Of a stretch of DNA of 64,000 nucleotides, positions 1 to 12,140 are shown one piece after another. The position numbers and the translations under genes are program-made. The stretch comes from Hydnum rufescens UP504. Its lineage: Eukaryota; Basidiomycota; Agaricomycetes; Cantharellales; Hydnaceae. The stretch is from positions 1 through 64,000 of the forward strand of contig MU129156.1 in assembly GCA_014904985.1 (NCBI GenBank). The letters run 5' to 3'. The notes below the pieces were generated by a model that was not told where the DNA came from, made no database searches, and was given only the letters and a program-made list of their open reading frames with translations. Every line of letters starts with the position of its first letter. The first letter of the stretch is position 1.

Positions 1-880
1 CTGGGGTCTGAAATCAGTTGTTGAAGGGCAGGCATTGGATCTGGCACCAATATAGGTTTTCACTTCATGACCATGTGTGCCAAATGGTGCAGAAATTGAG
101 GCAGCTAGGAGACTGATATATTGCAAAATTATGACCTTTTGGTCCCTGAATACATCTTTCAGGGATTCCTCAAGAGCCTGCATGTGAAATTCTCACAAGA
201 AAACTCATTGTTTATATTGATTATGAGGGTTTAATTTCCCCTTTCCACCCAAGGCTCATATATTCATCCTTTTTGCTCATTTCCATAGACAGAGTTTCAG
301 GATACAGCGTTTTAATCCTGGATAGCTGGGACACTTGTACACATCTCTCCCAATTTGTGGCCAATTTGAGTTCAATTGCAAGTTACAGAGGACTGCAAAT
401 AGTGGGAATGACTGTGCCTTCAGGAGGCATAAATCAGCCAAGGGGTGGATCCAAATGAAGCAACACTCATTCCCCACTATTCACATGTACATTTACTCAG
501 TCACAAATAGTGGGGTATATCAAAGGATGAGGAATGACAGTATGTCTGTGAGTCTTTGGCAATTCTGCTGAGTGTGCCTATAAGTTGAGGCCACTCTGGT
601 GCATACTGTTATAAAATCTACATATACATGCATCATGTTCTCCCAAGCTTTCCACGCAGCAATCACTACACATTTGTTCAAGGTTTGTGAAAAGAATGAA
701 AAGAATGGCTTGGGAATGGGGGAAATTGGGGAAGAAATGTGCCTGAGGTGACAAGGTTTGATTAGTTTTCAGGTTCCAGAGAATTGTCAGCATTAGTCTT
801 CAAAAAAATACAGTTTCTTACTTATTGGGTTATTGGCTAAGACATAGGGCTTCCAGAGAGGGGAATATTTGGCCTTGATC
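1..880. other. CpG-poor noncoding DNA, no gene recognised
   Basis: Short overlapping frames on both strands have no recognisable domain, no consistent codon pattern and no splice-linked partners. The stretch is poor in CG dinucleotides, like the transposon-derived DNA further right. I see nothing else supportable in it. Confidence 0.5.
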
Positions 881-3800
881 TTTGGCCTGGGTGGCCAGGA
901 CCAGATTGGCCACCCATGCTTACAGGTCACCATGTAATCGCATTTGGGCCTTGCCTGGCCCCAGGGGGGTTGATGCCCTTAGTATGCGCTGGAATATTGT
1001 CGAGGCTTTGGCTATCTGGTCGGCCAGGGCTGGCTTAGACCTCTTGCCTTACGGGTCTCCAATGTATCACATTGGGTGCCTTTTGCATAGGCCAGGGGGG
1101 TTCCATGCCGCTTATATCTTCTTGAAGCTCATGCTCAGGAGGGCCGGCTGGGCATTTTTTCGTACGGGTCACCAGTTACTCATGTTGATGCAGGCCGAAG
1201 TCTCTTGGCAGAGGTGGCACTCGGCATTTGGGACTCGACGATTTCCTCCCACTGAGTGCGCTTCTCCAGAAAGTTGACTCCAATCTCCCAAACTGGCGGA
1301 TGTGGGTTGACCATCAAGCTCCTTTGGTATTGGGGCCAGGTGTGTCCCTATTCATTTGCGCCATGCAGCTTACTAGGTGACGAATACAATGGCTTTGTGA
1401 AATAGGTGCGTGAAGTTGTGGGCGCGTTTATCAATAACGACGCTTATCATGCAGCATGGCATAGCTCACTTTCGCTGGAGATGTTGTCTTCAGTAGTGGA
1501 TAATCCCTTGTAGACCCATGAACTTACAGGCAGGAAGGCCCCTCTGCAAATAAGTGGGCGCTGAGTTGTCATACATCGTCCGTCATTACTATATTTCCTC
1601 AAATTTCTGTGGCACGTGCCCCATTGCTCCCGCATTTGAATGTTTGAAGGTAGGGGGCATATCCTTTTAGAGCATCGCCCTTCCTGGGTGGCCAGATTGT
1701 TCTGTAATGTGGAAAGGGGGCCGTTGAAGTGAAATGTCTCTGCTTTCAATTGGCTTACGACTGCGTTCTGTCGCTGGAACATTGGTTGCTTCATGGCAAC
1801 ATGCTAATAGTTTAGGCCAGACTACCAGGGGCTTCTCAAGAAGTGTGGTCTTTTTTGCTGGTCTATTCGGGGCCGTATCATAATTGTCCGTTTTTTTTTT
1901 CTCAGATTAGGGCAAAAACATATGACTGACCAAGGTGGTGAGTGCTGCCTACTGTTCTATTGGCCACGGGAGTATCGTCATTTTTCAATCGCCTAGGTTA
2001 GCCCAACCAAGATGCTGACTTTTCATCCTGCCGTTTGGGGGGACACACTACAGAGTTAGCCGGGGCATCACATGCTAGCCACGAGGTACCTGGGACCAGG
2101 TGTCCTGGAGGAGATTGGGGCGTATGTTTAAGCGACCACTGGATTGGTCCCTTGTCTGGACGGGCGCTGTTCCTTTATGGAGTCATTAGCCAGTCTATGT
2201 CGAGCCCGTACGCCCAAGTTATGCCTAATATCTTGGGCGGGCACCCCTTTCCGATGGTTCGGTTGTATCTCAGACGACATGCAAAGTCGCAAAGACCAGT
2301 GAGGTCGGAGTGGGCAGGGCTTAGAGTCACAAAAATAAATCGCTAAAAAATGATACCATAGCCATGAGCTGATACCATGGCAAAGGTAAGCGGGCGCCTC
2401 CTTCATGCTCTCTGTCATGGCGCCGACTAGCAAGAGGGCTGAGGGAAACCGATCAAGGGCGAAAGAATATGGACGACACCAGGCTGAGTCATGAGCTAGC
2501 GGACTCAGATCGGAGTTGCAGGCCCTTAATGGCAAGCTCTGAGTAGGGGGGAGCACAAGAGGATATGGGACAAAGCATGCCAGATAAAGTACTGCTAGTT
2601 GAGGATGGATTCGTAATAGGCTCTAGGCGTTACGCTTTGGATGGCCTTGGCTTCTCAACAGAGGTAGATTGTATCAAAAGCCAACTAAGTAATGTGGTTG
2701 CGAGCGGAGAGATTGCTTATGATGAAATTTGGCAAGTTCAGAGCTACAAATATCGCATCTGCGTAAGAGGGCGGGTAGTATAACGAAACGAGCTAAGACG
2801 CTGGTGTCTGCATTCTCATTGGGGCAGGTTTTATAGTTCGTATTTCTTTTCCAGGCCTCAGGTTATTGAGACCTGGGTTTTTTTTCTAAGCCCTATAACC
2901 CCCGAATCAGAAAGGTTTTATGGTAACGTCATATGGGATCTGGAAGTGGGCATTATGTGGCTTGTCGGACGGGTCTCTTCGATTCATTGTGTCCTTCCCG
3001 GAATGCAAACTTGGTCTTGTAACAAGCGTATTCTCCAGCAATATATTACGAGATAGGATCGTGTTATGCTTCCAGCATGTTCTTATTATCTTTCTTCAAA
3101 TCATCTGCATAGTATCCCCTTAGCAATTTGCCCTCTACCGAGCCGTAAATTGCTATAGTGCCAAACGCGAGATAAGATAGTTCTGCAACGCTGTGGTAAT
3201 GGATCTATGTTGTTCAGTAGCATGTAGAGCAGGTGACTAATCAAGTCAGCATGACAGGGGGATTCAATGTTGATAAATCTGGATTGTTTGTGCCAGGTTG
3301 TTCGTTAGTACGCTCAGTCGCTCTATGAGCGTCAACACTGGGCAAATCTGTGACCTGTGATGTCCCGGTTAACCTAAGCCTCCCTAGCGGAGTAAATGTG
3401 GTACAGATGAACAGGTAAGCCTGAGTCGCAAAGGTTCGAATCGTCCCAAGTGGAGAGAGATGTGAAGAGATGTGGGGAAGATGGAGTAAAGGGTGTAAGG
3501 AAGACCAAAAAGCGAGGGGCAGACAAATCAAAGTGATAGTGTGGTGGGTGTAAGCTAATGATATTTGCTATCTACTTGGTGGTGGAAGGATGGAGTAAGG
3601 AGGGTTCAAGGCAATGACTCCAAGGAAAAGGTGGGTAGAGGATTTGTTGTGGTGAAACTAAGAAAAGCTGATATAGGAAATGAGTTTCTCGCTCAAGCTT
3701 TAGTAGTTCATCAGGGTTTTGCTAGCTTCCCTCGCAACAGTACCTGGAGGTTGAGAAGTACCTCAGCTGGTCGGTTCTGGTTTTGCAGGCTAGATATAGG

Positions 3801-5060
3801 TTATTTGGCTCAAAAGAGGCATGACCAAATCCAGACTCGTCAGAGTTTACGGCTGCCATAGCTTTGGCGAACAAAGGGGAATAACTTACTGAAGAAATCA
3901 TCCCCTGTGTACATCAAGAGCTGTCTTCAAGGATCTTTGGACCTCTCATACGTCTTCTATCTTGGCAGGGCTCTCCGGGCTTGGTTTCGTAGATGCTCAA
4001 ATTTAATGGGTGGTACGATACGATGTGGCCAGGGTTGCTTGGGTGCTGACGTTGGTTCTAAGGAGGGGCGTCGTAGTAATCTTACCCTGAGATTTTGCTT
4101 ATCGTCACCAAACATGTTCATGGTGGAGAAAGGGGCGCGGGCCCTGATGGAATAGCTAAATATGGCCGCTTGTTAATTTTCTTGGTATTTATCCACAAAT
4201 GAACTGCTAAGGAGAAATGACTGATTGCGTGAGTGTTCTAATTAATGGCCTGCTAAAATTTGGATTCATGAACCCTCTAAGCGAGTTTCAGGTGGACCAA
4301 GAGCTGTGAGTAATACCCCCCTCTGAGAGGGCTGTATTTCAGTTACGCATAGGTCTTCGTTGCAGTCCCCTCAAGGAAGTGGGGCATCATATATTGACAA
4401 AAGTTACTAGAAATGAAGCCCAGGGCGCGCTTATGAGTGTAAAATAAGATTTATTAGGATTTTTGTACTAGTGGAAAGGAAATAGAGGGGGTTCTGATTG
4501 GGACGTTTCTCATATCCTCAGTTTCCTGAAGCGATCTATGGATGGACAAAGTTGAATAGTTCCAGCAGGCTATGTGACTAGGGATATCTAACAACTGGAT
4601 GGTGTGTCTATCGCGGATAATTGATGGGAGAATCGTAACCCCGCATTGCAACGTGAGGTCAAGTCGGGGTAGTTGCTCCAGCTTTCTCTTGCTATAGTAC
4701 TGCACTGACTGGGCAGTAACGAGTGTGCCCAATGCTTCCCCCGTGCTTGACATTGTCGAATGTTGTGACTTCCCGCATTCTGAAGTAGTGAGGAGGATAT
4801 GACATCGTAGCTAGGATATTGTGCCCTGTGCAATGATTTCGGTGTAGTTGGCGGCTAGGAAGGATGTATAGATTGCTGCTGCCGGGTTCATGATTGGTGG
4901 TAGAGGGAAGCATGGGAGGTCGGAAGCGTGGTGAAATCGCATTCCAGGTTCTTCAATACACAGAGAGCTGGCTGTGAATTTGGAAGCCAACATCGTGGTC
5001 CAACTTCCTACTGGGGTATTCTTCCTTTTCCCCTTGGTGCTGATTATGCACTGGAATGTG
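881..5060. other. CpG-normal orphan block without recognisable genes
   Basis: This 4.2-kb stretch has ordinary CG dinucleotide frequency and balanced composition, unlike the DNA on both sides. The longest open frames are 131 codons (882-1277, plus), 142 codons (2128-2556, minus), 115 codons (1447-1794, minus) and about 100 codons (4454-4753, minus; 3565-3861, plus). None contains a domain I recognise, and the frames overlap on opposite strands as expected by chance. No repeat family of this window recurs inside it. It could be old single-copy DNA, a decayed gene with many introns, or DNA of a different methylation history from its flanks. Confidence 0.45.
919..1185. repeat. Imperfect tandem repeat, about 2.3 units of 113-129 bp
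   Basis: Three starts share the pattern CTTACRGGTC/CGTACGGGTC (919, 1048, 1161), each followed by CACCA or CTCCA. The first two also share an internal GGCCAGGGGGGTT-like or CCCAGGGGGGTTGATG segment and a later GGCCAGGGCTGGC or GGCCGGCTGGGC segment. An open frame (882-1277) runs through it, but its repeat character makes coding doubtful. Confidence 0.5.
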
Positions 5061-5065
5061 GACAA

Positions 5066-6134
5066 AAAGGAGTTCTATTCCGGTGAATACCCCCTGTGAT
5101 TCATCATGACTCCTAAAGGACAGTGTCCCAATGGCTTAAATGAACAGCCACTGCACAAAATGGACAGTGGCAGGGGGAGCATCATGTTTTTCACCCCTGG
5201 CCAGATGTTTGCACCCTTGTACACTGGGGGCTTTGACTCGATAGACATGGCCCGAGGTGCCCAGTGCATGGGAACCAGTGTCAAATGGTTGGACATTGGA
5301 CAAGACCTGGAAACCTGTTTCCCCTATGTGAATCAGAGCAGGCTGTAAGGCTTATGCAGGAGGTTCTTGCAGTCCTTCTGGGTAGGGATGGCCGGATGGG
5401 TGTGATGAAGGGATTAGGAGGTGGTGGGAGTAGTGGTTTTATTTTCTTTGACATCTTGGCCTTTTCAAGGTTAGCCTGTGGTGTGTGATATGCCCACATC
5501 ATCTATTAGTTTTTTCATGTGTTCCCTTCTTTCCTACCCACAAGACCTGTGGCCAATCTATGGCTATCTCCATGGAAATCTCCATTCAAACTGCTGGCTG
5601 GCAACACTTCTCTGCTGTTGCTCCCCTGTGCATTGATTGCCAGATATGCACAGTCCTCTCTATCAGGGACTGTTCTTCTGCTGTCATGTGTGATCGCCCT
5701 CCCGTGTGTGATTGTCCCCTGCTTGTGTGATTGTCCCCCGCTTGTGTGATTGTCCCCTGCTTGTGTGATCATCCCCCGCTTGTGTGATCGTCCCCCTCTC
5801 TTGGGCCACCTTAGTGATGGCATCCTCCCACAAATGCAACTTTGAAGCTCACCAGGATTTCAGTGTTGAGGAGAATGGGGTCACTCACTACTACCATTTC
5901 ATCCCCCCCCCTTCCAAGAAACATCACCATTGGCACCCTGTGGGCAGTTTGTACAAGGGCCATATCATCCATCCCATAGTCTATGAAGGCGCAGGAAATG
6001 CCCCCACCACTCCTGTCAGAGACTGAAGCCAGATCGTTGTCCAGCCATCTCCTGGTCATCAAAGGGATCTTGTGGACTCATCATCTGCACAGGCTTTGGA
6101 GGCAGCAGATGATGCATGGGAGGATGTTGGAGAG
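5066..6134. other. CpG-poor DNA with unassigned short frames
   Basis: Open frames of 70-100 codons exist on both strands (for example 5106-5348 plus and 5811-6062 minus), but none has a recognisable domain. The CpG frequency drops sharply here relative to the preceding block. Apart from the minisatellite inside it I see no further structure. Confidence 0.4.
5703..5800. repeat. 19-bp minisatellite, about five units
   Basis: The unit is TGTGTGATTGTCCCCTGCT with variants at two or three positions (ATTGTCCCC, ATCATCCCC, ATCGTCCCC). The copies are directly adjacent. Confidence 0.8.
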
Positions 6135-6350
6135 GCAGGCTGGTCAGCCATATTTGATACCTATGATAGGTATCAAATTTGTGACACTTTTTGGTACCTA
6201 AGTAGGTCCAATTGTGATGGGGTGCCATATGGGTGCCAATTGATAATTCAATATCAGGGAATCAGCCCAAATGGGGCCCCAATTGGGCCCATATACCCCA
6301 ATGTGGTGCCATGGGGCCCCAATGTGGCTCCAAAATGAACCCCTTCATAG
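6135..6350 (+). repeat. Terminal segment of a dispersed element (GGTACC/GGGGCCCC type)
   Basis: It starts GCAGGCTGGTCAGCCATAT, carries paired GATACCTATGATAGGTATC and GGTACCTAAGTAGGTCC motifs, and continues into GGGGCCCCAATTGGGCCC-type runs. Related segments lie in inverse orientation at 14370-14575 and 48125-48304. The CTGGTCAGCCATAT start is also shared with the large foldback elements at 20653 and 55461, so these may be termini of one superfamily. Confidence 0.55.
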
Positions 6351-8980
6351 TTTCCACACCACTGAGGCACTGATCCGCATTTAATTTTAATTATGTAATA
6401 CCCAAATGTGGAAAATGCGGAAAATAAGTACATCCACAGTGTACCCAAGCCATCCAGCCCAATACAGACCCATGACCAAGGGAATATGGCCCAAATGGGT
6501 AGGGGGACCCTCAGAGGAACCTGCTGATCACAAAGACCCCAGACTTCCAAATGCAGTTAAGCCTTAAACAAGCAATGAGTATGTCTTTAAATCCAGAAAA
6601 TCCAGAAATTGCCACAAAGGAACCACTGAATGGATTAGGCTGAAATTTGGCACATAATTTAAAGATATACAGGTGAGGAACATATCAAAATATCAGCCAA
6701 TTCCAATGCATAGGTCTTGTTAAATGAGGGGGGGAACATTGGATGTTGAAGACTGATTTACTCAGGCCACTGGGCAGCTATGGCCTCCAAATTTTTTACA
6801 TGAAATGGCCACAAATGATAATAACCAGGTGTCAAAAGTCAGCCCATTCTGACAACTTTTAGGTATGGAGCCAGCTCAGCAGCCCAAAAGGGAAATAGAA
6901 CACATATTGTATCTGGATTATGTCAAAATGGTTCCAAAATTGGTCCATATAATGCAATTGCTGGGATGAGGATCATATAAATAATGAATAATGGATGCAG
7001 GAAGTGGTGAATGGGAGAGGAAGGAGGAGATCAACACATTGTGAAGCTACAGAGTGGCTAGGTATCTGAAATGTGGCACATGATATGGGACCTATAGGGG
7101 GCACATTGAGGACAAACATCAGCCTCATCCAATTGTTCCTTGATACTTGGCCACAGAGTGGCCCCCAGAGTGGAAATAAAATAGACATAAACTGCAAATC
7201 ACCTTAAAACTTCTCATGGCCACTCTTGTATATCCCCACCATCATATTACCTAATTTTTCAACCCTTTAAATCCCTGTGAAGTCCTCTGTGGAGCTCCAG
7301 TGTTTTTAAATAAGTGGCCATTATTTACAGCCACTTGGGGACTTAAATTTAAAAAAAATCAAGGATAGCTTAGGTAAATATATTATTCATGGTATTTATA
7401 ATTTATTTATAATTTTCCAGATCTTTTAGAGAACAATGGTGACTTGGGGGGGATAGCTCACAATACACCCATCAATTTGCCACCTTCCACTCATCTATTC
7501 ATTATCAAATTCTACATGTGATATCTCCCACATATTCTGGACCCATTTGCAAATTTCTAGGTCATTCCATTCAATGGTTCCTGAATTACTATATTTGGTT
7601 ATTTTATAAAATGGTCCAGATTGGCCCCCTTCCACCATTCCTCCTGGACCCAATCACACACAGGCACATCAGTAGACAGTTCTCCAACTATGTGTTGAAT
7701 TTCAAGCCATTTGGATCACTTTCAAGTGCAATCCAATAGCATCTTGCACTATGTGGACATAATTTACAGAATTTCTACTTGAATAGCACATATCTGAGCC
7801 CATTGAATAGATCTGGAACCCTTATATTCATGTTCATGCCCCTCTGGAGCAATGGGGAGGCAATGGATTCCACCAAAATTTTGAACACAGAATATTGTAA
7901 CTAGCAGTAAGGTGTGTGCCCAAGTATAGCAAATTTGGATGCATGGGAGTACTGTAACTGGAGGGGGGGTGAACTTAACATTGATCAATATGTGGAAGGC
8001 CCAATATATAAGCAAAAATTGTGACACTTTGGCACACACATAATCTATGTAGCCCCTTCAGTAATCTGAAATATCAGCCAAATCTCATCTATGGGAGAGG
8101 CTCTAGTATGGGTGCATATTTGTGCATTCATTGTCCTCTACAGCAATAGAAATCAAATGGAGTGCTCCAATGCTTTACCCTGAATTATATATATGTACTA
8201 TCAAAGCATCCCCAAAATTATAGCCAATTTGAATGCATGGAAGTGATGTAAATGAAGGGGGCATGACCCAAGATGGCTCAACATGTGGAGGGCCTAATAT
8301 GAAATCAATACCTCTAGAATTCTGGGAAACAAGTTGTATATTCAGTCTTCAACATCCAATGTTCCCCCCTCTCACTGCACAAGGCCTATGCATTGGAATT
8401 GGCTGATTTTTTGATGATCATTGCCTGAATGTATTGAAATGATGTGCAAAATTTCAGCTTGATCCATCCAGTGGTCACCTTGGTCAGTCACCTAAGCCCA
8501 CCCAATTAGGTACCATTCCCAGGGCAGATAATGGACCTAACATGGTCCCACAGTATTACAGCTGATTTTGGTCTTTTATGGCCTCCACTTCGAAAACTCT
8601 GCTGGACCAGAATTGGCTGAAATTGACCGAAATTGACTGAGGATCAAAACTTAGACTTGCAGGACCCTCAGCAGGTCACTGGGCTATACAGCTTATAAAT
8701 GATAACAATTATTTATAATTATGTATTCATTATTATATACATACCCCTCTGGTGTGTTTTGTTTATTATTTATTTTTACTTATTATTATTATATTCTACA
8801 TATGCTCCCCCTCACCCGCATATATTTATTCAATAATTACATAATTACAATTATCGAATGGATATTATACTGAAAATGCTTGATATATGCGAAAAAAGAG
8901 AAACTCACCAGGCCAAACTCCCCCCAAAGTACAGGGGAGGTGCACCGGGTGCCATTCCACACATCTTGATTAACACTCCT
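6351..8980. other. Noncoding, repeat-derived, AT-rich and CpG-poor DNA
   Basis: No credible gene. Segments at about 6605-6770 and 8335-8500 are inverted relatives of each other: the string ending ACATTGGATGTTGAAGACTGA recurs inverted near 8340, and both flank a 'GCATAGGYCTTG' motif. Both resemble the arms of the foldback elements at 20653-24413 and 57015-62610. This is probably a decayed foldback copy. An AT-rich stretch lies at 8690-8860. Confidence 0.45.
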
Positions 8981-9167
8981 GAGATTACCACACACCTGCC
9001 GCAGCAGGTGTGTGGTACTTTGTTTTATCCATCGTCGGGTACTGTACAGTGTTTGGGGGCAGGATGGGGCATTTGAATGGGGTCTTGGGTGGCTGCGCAC
9101 GTCAGTAATTTAAACTGGGCCTGGCCCGGGCTCGCGCTGGGTGTGTTTTTGCACCAGGAGGGGTGAT

Positions 9168-9264
9168 CTAGAATAACAAGTAACACTTTAGTAAAGAGAG
9201 CACCAAAAGAGCAGCCTCTGCTGCTCTTTTGGTGCCATTGGACCTATATTTAGTGAGAACTCAC
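9168..9264 (-). other. Array intron 1 with hairpin
   Basis: Donor GTGAGT after ...CTCAG, a decayed branch site (ACTAAAG) and acceptor ATTCTAG. The hairpin at 9200-9235 has a perfect 16-bp stem (GCACCAAAAGAGCAGC) and a 4-nt loop. The preceding exon hairpin lies at 9273-9302 (sense loop UGCA), 8 nt upstream of the donor. Confidence 0.72.
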
Positions 9265-9443
9265 CTGAGATTACCGCACACCCGCTGCAGTGGGTGTGTG
9301 GTACCATCGTTAGATCATCGTCGCATACCGCAATCCAGATGTTCGAGGGCTGGGGCCGCAGTCGGTCTTGGGTGGCTGTGTAGCGGTATTTCGTACGGGG
9401 CCTTGTCTGTATTCTTACTGGGCGTGTTTTCATGTACAGTAGC

Positions 9444-9562
9444 CTAGAATAATAAATAAAATAATATGTCGTTAGTAAAAAAAAGAAACCCAGGGCAGCA
9501 CTGAGAGGGCAGCTTCTACTGCACTTTTGGTGCTATTGTACGTATCTCGAGTAGAAACTCAC
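9444..9562 (-). other. Array intron 2 with decayed hairpin
   Basis: Donor GTGAGT, branch ACTAAC and acceptor ATTCTAG are all present. The hairpin at 9497-9532 is degenerate on one arm. Its exon hairpin begins at 9571 and is split by the LTR at 9592-10804. Confidence 0.68.
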
Positions 9563-9591
9563 CTGATATTACCACACACCCGCTGGAGCGG

Positions 9592-10804
9592 TGTAAGCAG
9601 GATGGTTATGAACCAATCCAACTACTGTCCACGTCGTTGAGGATAGGACAAAAGAAGGAGCCACGGGGACAATTCGAATATTCAGGTCCGGGAAAATGAA
9701 GGTCTTTTTGGATAATAGAAAATCCCAATGAACAGTGATTGCTCAAAGGAATAGATCAGTGTCACAAAATAAGCTGTCAAGGCCACACCCTGAAGTTGTC
9801 CTCTTGACTATTCAGTCGTAATGCGGCTGTACACAGTCTTGACAAGTGGGAAATCTCCTCCAAACAGCGGCAATACTTCAGTGCCTCAGACTGTGATAGG
9901 GGGAAAAACCAAATATTTACATGTCCCCTCCCCTTTATATACATTCCAGACCACAATTCAAAATTCCGGAAGAAAAGCGGAGATAAGGGAAGCATAATGA
10001 AAAAGAAATGAAGTCAAAAGCTTCAAAACTGGTGGAGATATTCAAGAATCAAGTGAAAAAGAGACAAAAAACACTTTACAAGGCATTCCTCCCTTGAAAC
10101 TAGATATATTCCCTTAAGGAAAGGTGGAATAGATCGCCCTGAGTGCCCTTTGCATCGGAATTAAGAGGGCCGGAACCAATTTGTCATTTGTGTAGGTGGA
10201 GCAAGGGGGGAGTCATGAGGAAGGGTTGTCTTGTGAAAAATGGAGTTCTTATCGGATCGTTTTTCCCTTGGTACCATTCGATGCGCATTTTTAACAGCTT
10301 TCCGGGAATGGTACTTGCGAATGAATCCGATAAGAATTGGCTTCGAAAATCAAGAAATACTCCTTCAGAGTATGAATCATGGAAAGATATTGTTACAGGG
10401 ACCGCATTTTTGATCCGTTCGTCGCGTGTTTGGTACCGTTCGATAGGTACGATTCGTATCTTTCTGGGCGCGGTCGTTCCGAGTCGATCCGATCAAAACT
10501 GACGGAGAAATTCGAAAAATACTCCTTTAGAGTGACATAATCCCTTTTTGAATCATGTGACGGGTCCGCGGGTCCAGAACGAAGGCTAGGCACAGTCCGC
10601 GTCATTACATAATCACAATTCTTCACCCTTAAGGCCAAGGAACAACGTGGAATGGTAGGTTTCGGACATATAGAATTTGGATTGTTTCTCCAATGAATGA
10701 AGGGTGTGAAAATTAAGGATCGGATGGACAATCAATTTGTTTGTTTGTTTGTAAAATTGGCCTCGGATGGGGTTTCTATGGTGTAGGGATTTATCCCTCC
10801 AACA
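9592..10804 (-). mobile_element. Solo LTR (family A) inserted in an exon hairpin
   Basis: The plus strand begins TGTAAGCAGGATGG and ends ATCCCTCCAACA, so both ends have the TG..CA form. It is flanked by a 4-bp direct repeat GCGG (9588-9591 and 10805-10808). Removing the LTR and one GCGG restores an exon hairpin of the array consensus. The family recurs at 29344-30728, as a variant ending at 51592, and as a fragment at 63478-63512. It holds two divergent copies of a roughly 155-bp internal repeat (about 10230-10540). A TATA-like TATAAAGGGG on the minus strand near 9935-9950 suggests minus transcription. No internal coding region or second LTR is present. This copy keeps many CpG sites. Confidence 0.82.
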
Positions 10805-10957
10805 GCGGGTGTGTGGTACTAAGTTTCCCCCATCGTTGTGTAGTGTGTGGATTGTTCAGGGATTGGGCACTCGGGTCTGGTGTGGCTGCACATGTCCATA
10901 CTTCGTGCGGGGCTTCATCGTGTTCTCGTCCGGTGGGTTTTCGTGAAGGGAGGATGC

Positions 10958-11054
10958 CTACAGTAACAAATAATATATTAGAAGGCAACACCAGGCCAAA
11001 AGAGCAGCTCCTGCTCTTTTGGCGCCATTGCACCTATATTTATTGAGAACTCAC
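10958..11054 (-). other. Array intron 3 with hairpin
   Basis: Donor GTGAGT and acceptor CTGTAG. The hairpin at 10995-11023 has a 13-bp stem (GCCAAAAGAGCAG) and a 3-nt loop. The preceding exon hairpin is at 11063-11092 (sense loop UUUG). Confidence 0.7.
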
Positions 11055-11226
11055 CTGAGAGTACCACACACCCGCCAAAGCGGGTGTGCGGTACCGTGTT
11101 TCACTTCTTGTTGCATAACATGCGGGGGTTTGGGACTATGCTCTCGGGTTCGATTTTTGACAGCCGCACATCGTTATTTCATCCGGGACTTCGTTTGCAA
11201 TCTCATTGGGCAGGCGGAAAGGGGAG

Positions 11227-11335
11227 CTAGAATAGCGAATAAGAGGATTATTAAAAAAAAAGAAGGGACAGTGCCAAAAGAGCAGCATATGCTGCTCTTT
11301 TGGCACCACAGTACATGGTGTAATAGAGAACTCAC
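11227..11335 (-). other. Array intron 4 with hairpin
   Basis: Donor GTGAGT and acceptor ATTCTAG. The hairpin at 11271-11306 has a perfect 16-bp stem with loop ATAT. The preceding exon hairpin at 11344-11373 starts ACTACAC and ends GTGTAGT, a matched change on both arms relative to ACCACAC/GTGTGGT. Confidence 0.72.
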
Positions 11336-11509
11336 CCGATATAACTACACACCTGCTGCAGCAGGTGTGTAGTGTTGTACGTTACCCATTGTCACATGTT
11401 CGGGGGCTGTGCACGTGTGCAGGCTCTTGCAGGTACCGTGGTACACGTTAATATCCACATGCTTCTTGCCAGCTTGGGTATGCCTCATTATTCGGGCGAG
11501 AGGCAATAC

Positions 11510-11605
11510 CTAGAATGGAAATACCGTACATGTTAGTGAGAATGTCAAAGGAGCGCAAAAAGGGCAGCTTATGCTGCCCTTTTTGCCTGGCTGTATCTAC
11601 TGCAC
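11510..11605 (-). other. Array intron 5 with hairpin, donor decayed
   Basis: Branch ACTAAC and acceptor ATTCTAG are clear. The donor side reads CTAAGT instead of GTAAGT, so the upper boundary is approximate. The hairpin at 11555-11586 has stem GCAAAAAGGGCAGC with its exact complement, a compensatory variant of AAAGAGCAGC. The exon hairpin is at 11620-11649 (sense loop UGUG). Confidence 0.6.
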
Positions 11606-11720
11606 ACTTAGCTTATATGACCACACACCCGCCACAGCGGGTGTGTAATCCTGTTTTCCTGTTTCGGTCTTGTGGGTCAAGCATTTATACCACAGACAGG
11701 TAAGCATCAAACAAACCGCT

Positions 11721-12060
11721 CAACGCCGGCGATCGCCGGTCTCGAAAAAGCGCCCAAGTACGGGCACTACAAGGCTTATATAAATGAATAATAGATACCT
11801 GCACATAAAATAATACTAAATAATAAATGTTTTCTAATAAAAGGAGGGATAGTGAGTCATATTTCACCAAGGCACTATATGACAAGAATGCAACGTGGAT
11901 TGAGGGACTTCTCTGCATCAGAATTGGCCCATATTTTAATATGTTGGTGGTATGTATATGTAGCACACCGCCGATAAAAAAAATAGGACGTTTGGTGATT
12001 TTTAAATTTCTCACACCTACATACTTGGCACTTTTTCGAGACTGGCAATTGCTGGCGTTG
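11721..12060. mobile_element. MITE-like element at the block 1/2 junction
   Basis: About 40-bp imperfect terminal inverted repeats enclose an AT-rich centre. The left end starts CAACGCCGGCGATCGCCGG and runs through TCTCGAAAAAGCG; the right end mirrors it through CTTTTTCGAGACTGGC to GCTGGCGTTG. The interior is a diverged copy of one arm of the palindrome at 19921-20572 (shared CATCAGAATTGGCCCA). No ORF is supported. No clear target duplication was seen. It sits exactly where array orientation switches from minus to plus. Confidence 0.65.
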
Positions 12061-12140
12061 ATCTCTTCAGATCTACCGAGGCCACCAAGCACGAGACAGT
12101 GCCACATACCCGCCGGGGCGCGGTTGTGTGGCACTATTAG

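Larger units (their letters stand above)
8987..11649 (-). repeat. Hairpin exon/intron array, block 1 (minus orientation)
   Basis: Six exon hairpins and five intron-like segments, all reading on the minus strand. Intron-like segments lie at 9168-9264, 9444-9562, 10958-11054, 11227-11335 and about 11510-11605. The exon between the second and third is interrupted by a 1,213-bp solo LTR. The low-coordinate end is decayed: next to the hairpin at 8987-9016 (loop UGCG on the sense strand) the expected donor reads as a mutated GTGAGT and the intron hairpin is reduced to a fragment near 8935-8950. Exon sequence between features is diverged, but a GCAGCCACCC-like core is repeated (plus-strand GGGTGGCTGC at about 9089 and 9370). 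Confidence 0.8.

Noticed and set aside
882..1277. 131-codon plus-strand frame as a gene
   Set aside because: It lies across an imperfect tandem repeat, has no domain and no partner exons.
3433..3442. GGTTCGAATC, a tRNA B-box-like string
   Set aside because: The surrounding bases do not form the T stem, no matching acceptor stem or A box is found, so no tRNA gene is supported.
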